Positions 1 to 6,901 of a stretch of 64,000 bases of DNA are shown here, piece after piece (positions within the stretch are counted from its first letter, which is position 1; every line of letters begins with the position of its first letter). A program made the position numbers and the translations under genes. Under the pieces are notes generated by a model. The model was given only the letters and a program-made list of their open reading frames with translations. It searched no databases and had not been told where the DNA came from. Where the stretch lies: assembly GCF_022496765.1 (NCBI RefSeq), contig NZ_VANV01000005.1, forward strand, positions 210,788 to 274,787, written 5' to 3'. This DNA is from Acidaminobacter sp. JC074. GTDB lineage: Bacteria > Bacillota > Clostridia > Peptostreptococcales > Acidaminobacteraceae.

Positions 1-380
1 ATAAATAAGGAAACAAAGCCAATAGCAACTTTCCCACCAATCAATAAGTTTAAGATTAACAGATAGGTTCTTCTAATAGCATAAGGAAAATCCATGGGAA
101 ACATATTGGTAAAAAACTTGCCCGTCGTTAGAAAGCCAATTAGAATAACCAAAGGCAAGGCAACAAAAAGATACTTGTCTATCTTCAGCATTTTGTTGAT
201 ACTGAATGGATGCATACCAATAATAAAGTAATAAAGTAAATAGGAAGTCGCCATGATAACGCCACCTTGGAAACCACCGCCAACAGATGTATCACCATTT
301 GCAATAATGTAAATGGAGAACAGCAGTAAAAAAGGTAATAGTAATCGGCTAACTGTTATTAAAATCTTAGAATAATTCAT
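1..380 (-). CDS. mrpB: MrpB/MnhB-family membrane subunit (3' part outside window)
   Basis: The start codon is at 380 and the frame runs off the left edge, giving about 126 residues of a hydrophobic protein. The motif NGDTSVGGGFQGGV followed by several membrane segments is typical of the MrpB/MnhB subunit of multisubunit Na+/H+ antiporters and of the MbhF subunit of membrane-bound hydrogenases. It sits in the cytoplasmic membrane as part of the proton/sodium module. The ATG overlaps the stop of the preceding gene (ATGA), so the two are probably translationally coupled. Upstream genes give the order E-F-G-MbhD-MbhE-B, so C and D subunits are expected beyond the edge. Family is clear; which complex it belongs to is not decidable here. 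Confidence 0.88.
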   Translation of the reverse strand, partial: MNYSKILITVSRLLLPFLLLFSIYIIANGDTSVGGGFQGGVIMATSYLLYYFIIGMHPFSINKMLKIDKYLFVALPLVILIGFLTTGKFFTNMFPMDFPYAIRRTYLLILNLLIGGKVAIGFVSLF

Positions 381-649
381 AGTAAGTCCTCATCTTTAAT
401 AGCCATAAAAGCAATGCCCGTTACTGCAACCAATAATATACTTGCCTCAAAAAAAGAGTCAAATAATCTATAATCCAAATAAATAGCCGTTACAAGGTTC
501 TTCGAACTGGTTTCTTCAAGACCATTTTCTACATAGTAGGTATGACTTGATGTATTGTATTCAAGAGAATCACCATTGATATGCCACATAATCTGGAACA
601 TCATATATATGATAACTACTGCTACTAAAAATCCTCTCACTCTTTTCAT
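377..649 (-). CDS. MbhE-like subunit of Mrp/Mbh ion-translocating complex
   Basis: This is a 90-residue protein with an N-terminal membrane helix (about 7-23), a polar middle and a second hydrophobic segment (about 66-83). The stretch NLVTAIYLDYRLFDSFFEA matches the MbhE family, which corresponds to part of the C-terminal region of the large MrpA subunit. A good ribosome binding site (AGGAGA) precedes the ATG at 649. It overlaps mrpB by four bases. In complexes of this type the MrpA C-terminus is encoded by separate mbhD and mbhE genes, as seen here. Its role is structural within the membrane arm; any direct ion-path role is inferred from the family. Confidence 0.8.
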   Translation of the reverse strand: MKRVRGFLVAVVIIYMMFQIMWHINGDSLEYNTSSHTYYVENGLEETSSKNLVTAIYLDYRLFDSFFEASILLVAVTGIAFMAIKDEDLL

Positions 650-657
650 AGCCTCTC

Positions 658-1188
658 CTAATCTATGGTCTCTTCATCGACTGTACGTATGATTCTTATA
701 CCATGAATCTTTTGAGTCATTTTTTCAAAACGCTCAATCATAACATTCGATTCCTTACATGTCATATCGTATCTCTTCTTTTTCTTGTTATAATCAACAA
801 TGATATCGATGTCTTGACGTCTAAATGCACCATGTATACTTTTGGCTTCATCATCAAAAACATCTTTTGCATTGATCAATTTCAGCTTCAAGTTTTCATT
901 TTTACAAAACTCAACCAATAAATCCTCGTAAATGAATTCCTTGTCTGTATTCATCATCACGGTAAAGGTTTGTTGTTTGGATATTGTGATTAAAAATATT
1001 AAGGGAATAAATGCAGATCCAACTGCAATTTCAGCTAAAGCTACATCTGGTGCATCATTATAGAAGTACAAAGATGCAGCTATCAATGAGAACACTGAGA
1101 AATAGACAATGACTCTCTTATTATTTTTTTCTATGACTATGACTGTTGTAATCACAAGTAACAACAGCATCAAGGCTATTTTAATCAT
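658..1188 (-). CDS. MbhD-like (DUF4040) subunit with soluble C-terminal extension
   Basis: The first ~85 residues contain three membrane segments and the DUF4040/MbhD signature around NDAPDVALAEIAVGSA. The remaining ~90 residues are hydrophilic and charged, with a lysine-rich patch (KKKKR), and I recognise no domain in them. MbhD proteins I know of are little more than the membrane part, so the tail is unusual. The ATG at 1188 is chosen because GAGGAGA lies just upstream; an ATG 15 bases earlier lacks this spacing. The gene overlaps mrpG by eight bases. It corresponds to part of the C-terminal region of MrpA, and no full-length MrpA is present in the visible part of the operon. Confidence 0.8.
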   Translation of the reverse strand: MIKIALMLLLLVITTVIVIEKNNKRVIVYFSVFSLIAASLYFYNDAPDVALAEIAVGSAFIPLIFLITISKQQTFTVMMNTDKEFIYEDLLVEFCKNENLKLKLINAKDVFDDEAKSIHGAFRRQDIDIIVDYNKKKKRYDMTCKESNVMIERFEKMTQKIHGIRIIRTVDEETID

Positions 1189-1456
1189 CTTTGCTCTCCT
1201 CATAAGCTGCTTTTGTAATCACGTGATTGATAACGGGATTGGTTAACATCACAAACAAAAGAACAATACTCAACTTTATAGACATACTATTAAAACCTGA
1301 CTTTAATATTAAGGCTATGATCAGTAAAATCATAGACATGGCATCTATTAAAGAAGAGGTTAAGAGTTTTGGAATCGGACCTTTCATGGTATTGATACCT
1401 AGGGCCCCCATCATAACAAAGAACATGGCTAAAACCAATAAGATATTAACAATCAT
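1181..1456 (-). CDS. mrpG: Na+/H+ antiporter subunit MrpG
   Basis: A 91-residue protein with three hydrophobic helices. The motif GALGINTMKGPIPKLL and the overall size match the MnhG/MrpG (PhaG_MnhG_YufB) family. It is a small accessory membrane subunit of the Mrp antiporter or Mbh-like complexes. Its ATG overlaps the stop of mrpF (ATGA), and its own end overlaps the MbhD-like gene, showing tight coupling in one transcript with mrpE and mrpF upstream. Confidence 0.9.
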   Translation of the reverse strand: MIVNILLVLAMFFVMMGALGINTMKGPIPKLLTSSLIDAMSMILLIIALILKSGFNSMSIKLSIVLLFVMLTNPVINHVITKAAYEESKDD

Positions 1457-1704
1457 TTTCTACCTCCTGCAATAAACTTAGCTAAGAGAATCAAAGATAA
1501 AAAGCCAATGATAGAATAGGCTATGGCAATATCCATAATCAATTCAATTTGGTACTCTACAGCATATGTAATAATGATCATAACAATCATAATTGCGATT
1601 AAGTTTAAAGATAAAAGTTTCTCCCATATGTTTTTGCCTCGTATCATTCTAATAAAGACGATGCCTATAGAAATCAAAAGGACCAGCATCATTGTATTTA
1701 ACAT
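1453..1704 (-). CDS. mrpF: Na+/H+ antiporter subunit MrpF
   Basis: An 83-residue protein with three membrane helices. Size, position between mrpE and mrpG, and the pattern FIRMIRGKNIWEKLLSLNLIAI match the MrpF/MnhF family (PF04066). In the Mrp antiporter this subunit is required for Na+ export activity and assembly. Its start codon shares a base with the stop codon of mrpE (TAATG) and its stop overlaps the start of mrpG, so the three are coupled. Confidence 0.9.
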   Translation of the reverse strand: MLNTMMLVLLISIGIVFIRMIRGKNIWEKLLSLNLIAIMIVMIIITYAVEYQIELIMDIAIAYSIIGFLSLILLAKFIAGGRK

Positions 1705-2192
1705 TATATTCTCCTATATAAGAATGGCTTTTGATAAGAAAGTATCTCATTAACCATATCTCTAACATCTTTTTCTGAGCGACTAAAACCAACAATCTTT
1801 AGAATATTGTCTTCTACATCTAAGGTGATTGTGCCGGGTGTCATTGTAATAGCATTGGCAATCAAAGTGATGATGACTGCATTTTTCGTATCCAAATGAA
1901 CATCAAAGGTTACATAGTCCTGCTCGTTCTTTAATATTCTAATGACATGTGAAATAGAAGATTTTATGATTGAGATCAAGACAATAAAACCAAACCAAAT
2001 AAAACGCCAAATAGGTGGCAACTTAAGAATATTGTCATCCAATTCAAACATAATATGGTAAGTCATCTTAATGATTACCACAGAAAATATGGTTCCAGAA
2101 ATAATGGTCGCTAAATCAGCATTGCCATTTAGTACAATCCAGAAGAAGATCATTAAAATGTATAATTGAAACTGCTTTAATTGTTTTTTCAT
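1704..2192 (-). CDS. mrpE: Na+/H+ antiporter subunit MrpE
   Basis: This 162-residue protein has two N-terminal membrane helices, a third around residues 65-82, and a hydrophilic C-terminal half containing the conserved segment ANAITMTPGTITLDVE of the MrpE/MnhE family (PF01899). It is the first recognisable gene of the minus-strand cluster E-F-G-MbhD-MbhE-B. A ribosome binding site (AAGGAG) precedes the ATG at 2192. MrpE supports assembly of the complex in the membrane. The gene order is the same as in archaeal-type Mbh/Mbs ion modules; a dedicated Mrp antiporter is an equally valid reading. Confidence 0.9.
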   Translation of the reverse strand: MKKQLKQFQLYILMIFFWIVLNGNADLATIISGTIFSVVIIKMTYHIMFELDDNILKLPPIWRFIWFGFIVLISIIKSSISHVIRILKNEQDYVTFDVHLDTKNAVIITLIANAITMTPGTITLDVEDNILKIVGFSRSEKDVRDMVNEILSYQKPFLYRRI

Positions 2193-2230
2193 AAACTAAC
2201 TCCTTACATCAATTGTACCCCTTTTTACTA

Positions 2231-2259
2231 CAAAAAAATCAGCTCGCTAAGCAAGCTGA
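2231..2259 (-). terminator. Rho-independent terminator of the DUF134 gene
   Basis: The hairpin arms TCAGCTTGC/GCGAGCTGA (with one mismatch) at 2239-2259 are followed on the minus strand by a T run at 2231-2238. It lies just after the stop of the DUF134 gene and before mrpE, insulating the two. Confidence 0.85.
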
Positions 2260-2264
2260 CCACA

Positions 2265-2702
2265 TTATTCATTTTTGGGACAATTCATCCTACAAAACTC
2301 TTCTTTATTAGCACAAACAACTTCTTTTGAACCACAAACTGGACATACTGCCTGACCTTCCACATTAAGTGAAAATTCATGATCACATGTCTGACAAACA
2401 TAATCACATATATTGTAAGTATATTTCCCACCTGTAATATGGATGCCTTTACCTGTCGTTAAAGCCTCTGCAACTTTACGCCTTGCGCTTTCTAGAATGT
2501 TTTGAAAGGTCTGCCTCGAAACCGACATTTTTTCGGCACATTCCATTTGGTTTAATCCTTCTGTATCCTTTAATCGTATGGCTTCTAATTCTTCTACTTT
2601 TAGTATGATGGTCTCAAGCTTGCTTTTTGGTATGCCACACGGTTTAAACAATGTATGTTCTGGAACAAATGAAATTTTTCGCCATTTTGTAGGTCTTGGC
2701 AT
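2265..2702 (-). CDS. DUF134-family DNA-binding protein with C-terminal zinc ribbon
   Basis: The 145-residue protein starts MPRPTKWRKI and contains FKPCGIP and a sigma-like helix-turn-helix (LNQMECAEKMSVSRQTFQNIL, residues about 50-70), the layout of the DUF134/UPF0251 family. Its C-terminal part adds a four-cysteine zinc-ribbon-like module (CQTC...CPVC, about 100-125) and a further cysteine-rich tail. The family is widely linked to genes of metal or redox metabolism, but its regulon is not established. A GGAGG site supports the ATG at 2702. The next minus-strand gene upstream is the split permease, 80 bases away. It is probably a transcription regulator; its target cannot be told from the sequence. 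Confidence 0.85.
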   Translation of the reverse strand: MPRPTKWRKISFVPEHTLFKPCGIPKSKLETIILKVEELEAIRLKDTEGLNQMECAEKMSVSRQTFQNILESARRKVAEALTTGKGIHITGGKYTYNICDYVCQTCDHEFSLNVEGQAVCPVCGSKEVVCANKEEFCRMNCPKNE

Positions 2703-2781
2703 AATTCCTCCTTAATTTGTATAGATTAAGATTATTATACCACAACCACCAAAATGACCTCAACATTATTTCACAAATCGA

Positions 2782-3441
2782 TTACTTTATTGCCCCCATA
2801 GGACAGACTGATCTTAGATCATCAGTCGACTCACCTATTAAAGTATATTTACCATCTACAAGCTGAACTTTATCGGGAAAAGCATGAAGACACTTGCCAC
2901 ATAATATGCAGGCTGCTTCGTCTATCAGATCTTTTTCCTTAGAAAACTCTATGTCCTTCATCTTAACCAATAAACCTGTTAACTGGGCCATTATGATGAT
3001 AGCAACAATTGTTAAAATCCATCTGATGATCATGTACTTAAATCCCATAAACTTGACTTCATTAATAAGCATGGGAACCTTTACAACTGCCCAAGTAGAT
3101 AGAATAATAACAATATTTTTTATACTGGCACCTTTTTTTAAAAGGGTCTGACACACTGGAAAGGCAGCGTAAATGGGACCTGCTGATAAAGAGCCAATTA
3201 AAACAGAAATACCATAGCCCCTTATGCCTGAACCATCTCCAAAATATTTCATAATTACCTTGGTCGGTACCCATGTTTGAATCAACGATGTCAAAATAAA
3301 TACGGCTGGTAAAATCTGAAGCATCTCAAGAAAATAATACCTGCTTTGACCAAGTGCTGGTAAGATTTTTTCAGGTGACATGATTAAAACTAAGCCATAT
3401 GAGCATAAGGCAAATATTAGAATCTTATGTTTTTTTATCAT
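2782..3441 (-). CDS. Half-size permease (PF03773-like) with ferredoxin-like C-terminal tail
   Basis: The 219-residue protein has about five membrane segments. The stretch GYGISVLIGSLSAGPIYAAFP resembles the core of the DUF318/PF03773 permease family (relatives of the organoarsenical permease ArsP). It forms half of a permease; the other half is the adjoining gene, which it overlaps by four bases (ATGA). Residues about 170-219 are cytosolic and carry a CILCGKC motif and a later VCPMGAIK, the signature of a [4Fe-4S] ferredoxin half, although spacing to the last cysteine is stretched. Such a tail is not part of the standard permease domain. The substrate is unknown; a metal or sulfur compound is possible by family analogy only. 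Confidence 0.75.
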   Translation of the reverse strand: MIKKHKILIFALCSYGLVLIMSPEKILPALGQSRYYFLEMLQILPAVFILTSLIQTWVPTKVIMKYFGDGSGIRGYGISVLIGSLSAGPIYAAFPVCQTLLKKGASIKNIVIILSTWAVVKVPMLINEVKFMGFKYMIIRWILTIVAIIIMAQLTGLLVKMKDIEFSKEKDLIDEAACILCGKCLHAFPDKVQLVDGKYTLIGESTDDLRSVCPMGAIK

Positions 3442-3914
3442 AGGATCACCCCCATAATCAATGAAATGATAATAGCAAATGTAAATGAAAGTGCATTTCT
3501 TACTAGTGTAAACTTTTTACCAAAGGTCTTAATCTCAAGAGGCATGGTTAAAAAACCCACCATGGTCAGTGTTGTTAAAAAAGCCGTTAAAGCCATAATA
3601 CCTGCACCATTTGCCTTTAAAGAGCCAATGAGTGGAAAGGCCACAAAAGCTGGTATTAAAGTCACTGTGCCAACAAGTGCAGAAACAATAACAGCTATCA
3701 GTCCTGTTTCTCCTCCAATCAGTTTTTCTATCATCTCTGATGGAATCAGAGCAAGTACTAAGCCAATCAAAAGCAAGATACCAATAATGTCTGATAACAT
3801 GCTTTTCATCATCTTTCTTGCCTGTTTTAATGAATCGAGTGTTTTCGTTTTATCTTTTTTTATGGATATAAGAAAAGACACAAGGGCTATCCCTATTAAA
3901 ATTAATGTTGTCAT
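3438..3914 (-). CDS. Half-size permease (PF03773-like), first half
   Basis: A 158-residue membrane protein with four to five hydrophobic helices. GTVTLIPAFVAFPLIGSLKANGAG resembles the repeated core of PF03773 permeases and mirrors GSLSAGPIYAAFPVCQTLL in the next gene, so the two proteins look like the N- and C-terminal halves of one permease. The stop overlaps the next start (ATGA). AGGAGG at 3922-3927 supports the ATG at 3914. It is divergent from the CRP-family regulator, and the 22-bp palindrome between them is likely to control it. The transported substrate cannot be told. Confidence 0.78.
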   Translation of the reverse strand: MTTLILIGIALVSFLISIKKDKTKTLDSLKQARKMMKSMLSDIIGILLLIGLVLALIPSEMIEKLIGGETGLIAVIVSALVGTVTLIPAFVAFPLIGSLKANGAGIMALTAFLTTLTMVGFLTMPLEIKTFGKKFTLVRNALSFTFAIIISLIMGVIL

Positions 3915-3943
3915 TTGATTACCTCCTAACCAAAGTATATAAT
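3915..3943 (+). promoter_or_regulatory. Promoter of the CRP-family regulator
   Basis: TTGATT at 3915-3920 and TATAAT at 3938-3943 are separated by 17 bases, a near-consensus sigma-70-type promoter. Transcription would start near 3950, so the palindrome at 3958-3979 would lie in the early transcribed region, a position suited to autorepression. Confidence 0.75.
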
Positions 3944-3957
3944 GAGAACACAGATAT

Positions 3958-3979
3958 AAAAGTTACTGCGGTAACTTTT
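3958..3979. promoter_or_regulatory. Perfect palindromic operator between permease and CRP-family regulator
   Basis: Arms AAAAGTTAC and GTAACTTTT are exact inverted repeats around a 4-base spacer. CRP/FNR proteins bind 2-fold symmetric sites of about this size. For the minus-strand permease genes, a possible -10 (TATACT at 3935-3940) would place the start near 3928 and the palindrome centre near -41, the classical class II activator position. For the regulator itself the site lies just downstream of the start. The sequence is seen directly; who binds it is inferred. Confidence 0.7.
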
Positions 3980-3991
3980 GGAGGATATTTT

Positions 3992-4615
3992 ATGACAATT
4001 CATGATTTAGACATGTTTAAAGATGTAGAAAGTATCAATTACCATACAGAAACTTACTCTGATAAAGCCATTATCAAACTATCTGGTGATCAAGTTGATG
4101 GACTAGGTATTGTTTTAGAAGGACAAGCTTTGATGCAATATATCAACGAAGAGGGTCAGCTGATGACCATCACAGACTTTTCTCCTGGCCAAACATTTGG
4201 TGGTAATCGTCTTTTTTGTAATGACAATACCATCCCAATGACCATAACAGCCAAGGGAACTTGTGTCATTTCATATGTCTCAAAAGAGACCATTTTAGAA
4301 CTTTGTCAAACCAACCAGCATTTCTTAATTCATTTTCTTAAAGACCTTTCAAGTAAAAGTGATATTCTTTCTTCTAATATAAGACAAATCAAATTTGTAA
4401 CCATAGAAGACCAGATAATTCACTACCTGACAAGTGAAATGAAGAAAAGAAACGCCATGTCTTTTGAGCTTGCAATCAGCAAAAAAGAATGGGCCGAACA
4501 GCTTGGTATTCAAAGAACGTCTCTTTCTAGAACCTTGCAAAAGATGCAAAAAAAAGGATGGATCTCTTACAAGAACCATCACTACCAACTCATCAATCAT
4601 GAAATTTTTTGCTAA
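3992..4615 (+). CDS. CRP/FNR-family transcription regulator
   Basis: The 207-residue protein has an N-terminal cyclic-nucleotide-binding-like beta-barrel (about 20-120, with LSGDQVDGLGIVLEGQA) and a C-terminal winged helix (about 145-195) whose recognition region reads AEQLGIQRTSLSRTLQKM. The ATG at 3992 is chosen for the GGAGG 7 bases upstream; upstream in-frame ATGs lack a binding site and would read through the palindrome. The cysteines present do not form an obvious FNR iron-sulfur pattern, so the effector is unknown. It is divergent from the split permease, which it probably regulates together with itself. Confidence 0.88.
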   Translation: MTIHDLDMFKDVESINYHTETYSDKAIIKLSGDQVDGLGIVLEGQALMQYINEEGQLMTITDFSPGQTFGGNRLFCNDNTIPMTITAKGTCVISYVSKETILELCQTNQHFLIHFLKDLSSKSDILSSNIRQIKFVTIEDQIIHYLTSEMKKRNAMSFELAISKKEWAEQLGIQRTSLSRTLQKMQKKGWISYKNHHYQLINHEIFC

Positions 4616-4626
4616 GTAAACTATGA

Positions 4627-4666
4627 ATTCGGCTAAATAATCAGATATACGGCTAAATAGCCGAAT
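4627..4666. repeat. Inverted repeat with internal direct repeat
   Basis: Arms ATTCGGCTA (4627-4635) and TAGCCGAAT (4658-4666) form an inverted repeat around 22 bases, and GGCTAAATA occurs twice 20 bases apart (4631, 4651). It follows the regulator stop codon and precedes the candidate small RNA promoter. No T run follows it, so a simple terminator is unlikely; a protein-binding site is possible. Confidence 0.5.
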
Positions 4667-4669
4667 CAT

Positions 4670-4834
4670 TTGAATTCTACATTGAACAAAGTATACTTAA
4701 GGTATAAACAAGATATCGCCACTACCGATATCAAGCGGGTAAATACAACTGAATAACATGAATTAAAACTGAATATTGATAAGAATATTCAAGAATTGGA
4801 CCGCAACCCATTTCTTGAGTATTTTTATTTTTTT
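4670..4834 (+). ncRNA. Candidate small RNA with its own promoter and terminator
   Basis: TTGAAT (4670-4675) and TATACT (4692-4697) with 16-base spacing make a plausible promoter; transcription would begin near 4704. The predicted transcript of about 130 nt holds a 7-bp hairpin with arms GATATCG/CGATATC (4711-4731) and ends in a strong hairpin (4786-4821) followed by a T-rich run to 4834. No ribosome binding site with a sensible reading frame is seen. It could instead be the end of the regulator mRNA, and the terminal hairpin may also serve the convergent EamA gene. Existence of a discrete RNA is inferred. Confidence 0.4.
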
Positions 4835-4835
4835 G

Positions 4836-5690
4836 CTAAACATCCTTTAAAACAGTGATCACTAAGGCGACAAGTAAGAGACCAGCACCGAATAGGCCAC
4901 TTAAAAGGATTTGCTCTTTAATGAATACAGCCGCCATAACCAATGTTAAAAGGGGTTCACCTAGAAGAATCAGACCCACACTCTCTGGTGATGCTGTCTT
5001 CTGAGCTGTTGTTTGTGCAAAATTAGTTATAGCTGTACCAAAGATACCCATGACAAGTATGGGTGCCCATGCATCTATAAGTAAGTTCATTTGAACATCT
5101 TCAAAGACCAGCATACCTATCACAGATAGGATGGTCACTAAAAGGAACTGTAAAAAAACCAATATGGATTCATTAATATGCTTGGCATGTCTATCCATAA
5201 TCATAATATAGGCTGTATATGATGCCGCACATAAAAGCGCTAGTAAATCACCAAAGTTAAATGACCCACCATTCATACCCGAAATAAAATACAGGCCAAT
5301 TATTGATAGAAAGACTGAGAAGGTTACCCACTTATTAGGTAGCTTCTTATTGATAAAGGTGGTCACAATTGGTACAAAGAGTACCGACATAGCCACTAGA
5401 AAACCTGACTTTGAAGCACTTGTATGACTGAGTGACCAAATGGCAAGGGTAAAGGCTAGAAAAGTAAAAAAGCCCAACACAATACCTGGTAAAACATCAC
5501 TTCTTTTAATCTTTTTTATATCTGACCACTTAAAGACACTGATCATCAAAAGGGCTAAAATATACCTACCAAACATAATATGAAAGATAGGAATACTGTC
5601 CGCATAAACCTTAATAATGATTGTAGACATGGCCCAGCCTGTAGCTGTTATAAATAGCAGAATATCTGCCTTCTTATTAGTCGATAACAT
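4836..5690 (-). CDS. EamA-family (DMT) membrane transporter
   Basis: A 284-residue protein with ten predicted membrane helices in two repeated halves, as in EamA/DMT-superfamily transporters. Typical features are ATGWAMSTIIIK at the start of the first half, GLYFISG mid-protein, and a second-half pattern LILLGEPLLTLVMAAVFIKEQI that matches the conserved EP motif of the family. GAGGTG precedes the ATG at 5690. Substrates of the family range from amino acids to metabolites and cannot be predicted. It is read alone, with a hairpin and T run beyond its stop shared with the convergent candidate small RNA. Confidence 0.9.
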   Translation of the reverse strand: MLSTNKKADILLFITATGWAMSTIIIKVYADSIPIFHIMFGRYILALLMISVFKWSDIKKIKRSDVLPGIVLGFFTFLAFTLAIWSLSHTSASKSGFLVAMSVLFVPIVTTFINKKLPNKWVTFSVFLSIIGLYFISGMNGGSFNFGDLLALLCAASYTAYIMIMDRHAKHINESILVFLQFLLVTILSVIGMLVFEDVQMNLLIDAWAPILVMGIFGTAITNFAQTTAQKTASPESVGLILLGEPLLTLVMAAVFIKEQILLSGLFGAGLLLVALVITVLKDV

Positions 5691-5727
5691 AATACACCTC
5701 TCGGCTATTATATCAGAGCCTTATCCA

Positions 5728-6642
5728 TTATGCCATGATTTTTTTGATCGCTTTGGCCATTTCAACAGAGGCCTCAATTTCTGATTTTTTAATGGAAATA
5801 CTTTCAACATTACAGCCGATTGGAATCTCTCTTTTTTTCGCATATTGCCATAGGGCTTCAAAGTTTTCAATGCAAATTTCTACAGACTTTTCTAATGGAT
5901 CTCTAGAGTTTAAAATATCATTTTCCAACCATTTAGATACGTTGATGCCAAGCCACTTCATAAAGTCTAATGTCTTTTTAGACCCACAAGGTGAAATGGT
6001 AAAAATAATGGGTACCATCTCAGTATCTGTCTCTTTACAATAGAAGTAATAGTCTGATAGAAAGTTTTTAGCTGCTTCTACATTATAAACGGCTTGAGAT
6101 ATAAAATACTGACAACCATTCTCTTGCTTTTTAATCATCCTTAAATGTTCATTCTCCTTAGTAATATGACGTTCGGGTATACAAACACCACCTAAGGACA
6201 AATTCTTGTTACATGCCTTGTATAAATCATAGGCATCCCCCAACTTTAAAGGTACCTCTTGTTTACTAGATGCTGCACCTACAAAGACTGAATAATGATC
6301 AAATCTATTGGGGTCTTGTAACCAATCACATAAATCATCAGATGAGTACTTGCCAACACAACGATAAACAATTCTAGGAACATTTAAGTCATGCATATAA
6401 TCTTTTGAATAAACCACCGGGTCGATTGTCTCTAGAAAAGGAAAAGGTCTTTCCTCATCAATCCTATCTTTTTCGTCATGAATGTCATAAAGGACCAGCC
6501 CGTCTACGCCAATGGACTCTACTGCTGTCATCTGTTTTTCAGCAATTCTACAGACTTTTTCATGTTCTGTCTTTTTTTTAGGTGGCGTTAAACCATACAA
6601 CAAGATCCCACTCTCTTTATCTCTAATTTTCTTCTCTAACAC
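5728..6642 (-). CDS. metF: Methylenetetrahydrofolate reductase-like protein
   Basis: The 304-residue protein has the MTHFR barrel pattern: SIGVDGLVLYDI near the start, CQYFISQAVY in the middle, IIFTISPCGSKKTLDFM, and GCNVESIS near the C-terminus. The enzyme reduces 5,10-methylene-tetrahydrofolate to the 5-methyl form used for methionine synthesis. Sequence similarity to classical MetF is moderate, so it may be a divergent clostridial branch working with another redox partner. A SAM riboswitch with terminator lies directly upstream, which supports a methionine-cycle role independently. It has its own promoter and is not visibly in an operon. Confidence 0.78.
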   Translation of the reverse strand: MLEKKIRDKESGILLYGLTPPKKKTEHEKVCRIAEKQMTAVESIGVDGLVLYDIHDEKDRIDEERPFPFLETIDPVVYSKDYMHDLNVPRIVYRCVGKYSSDDLCDWLQDPNRFDHYSVFVGAASSKQEVPLKLGDAYDLYKACNKNLSLGGVCIPERHITKENEHLRMIKKQENGCQYFISQAVYNVEAAKNFLSDYYFYCKETDTEMVPIIFTISPCGSKKTLDFMKWLGINVSKWLENDILNSRDPLEKSVEICIENFEALWQYAKKREIPIGCNVESISIKKSEIEASVEMAKAIKKIMA

Positions 6643-6685
6643 GATAGCCTCCTCTAAAGGGTATTTACTAACATAACCAAACCGA

Positions 6686-6719
6686 GAAAATAAATAAAAC
6701 TCTTCCGAAAGGAAGAGTT
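6686..6719 (-). terminator. Attenuator terminator of the SAM riboswitch
   Basis: Arms AACTCTTCC/GGAAGAGTT (6698-6719) with a 4-base loop are followed on the minus strand by a T-rich tract (6686-6697). It lies between the aptamer and metF, so SAM binding is expected to allow this hairpin and stop transcription. Confidence 0.9.
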
Positions 6720-6734
6720 CTCTGTAATCATTTT

Positions 6735-6831
6735 TCTCATCTTTCGGTTTACACCGCTGGATTTAGCACCATACATTTTACTGCTGGTTGCCGGATTTCA
6801 TAGGGCCAGTCCCTCCATCACTCTTGATAAG
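6735..6831 (-). promoter_or_regulatory. SAM-I (S-box) riboswitch aptamer
   Basis: Read on the minus strand the element begins CTTATCAAGAG, continues with GGAGGGACTGGCCC, ATGAAATCCGGCAACC, then GTGCTAAATCCAGC and ends near GATGAGA. These are the conserved blocks of the S-box/SAM-I aptamer in correct order, and the 5' and 3' ends can pair (CTTATC with GATGAG). It controls the metF-like gene by transcription attenuation. Confidence 0.95.
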
Positions 6832-6849
6832 TTCTATTAAATTGTATCC

Positions 6850-6878
6850 AGTATAGTATGATTTTTATAAGTTGTCAA
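6850..6878 (-). promoter_or_regulatory. Promoter of the SAM riboswitch-metF transcript
   Basis: On the minus strand TTGACA (6873-6878) and TATACT (6850-6855) are separated by 17 bases, matching the sigma-A consensus. Start of transcription near 6843 leaves about 12 bases before the riboswitch. Confidence 0.85.
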
Positions 6879-6901
6879 TAAATATTCTTAAGATTGTATC
6901 T

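Noticed and set aside
4627..4666. Inverted repeat as terminator of the CRP-family gene
   Set aside because: No T run follows on either side, and the loop is 22 bases long.
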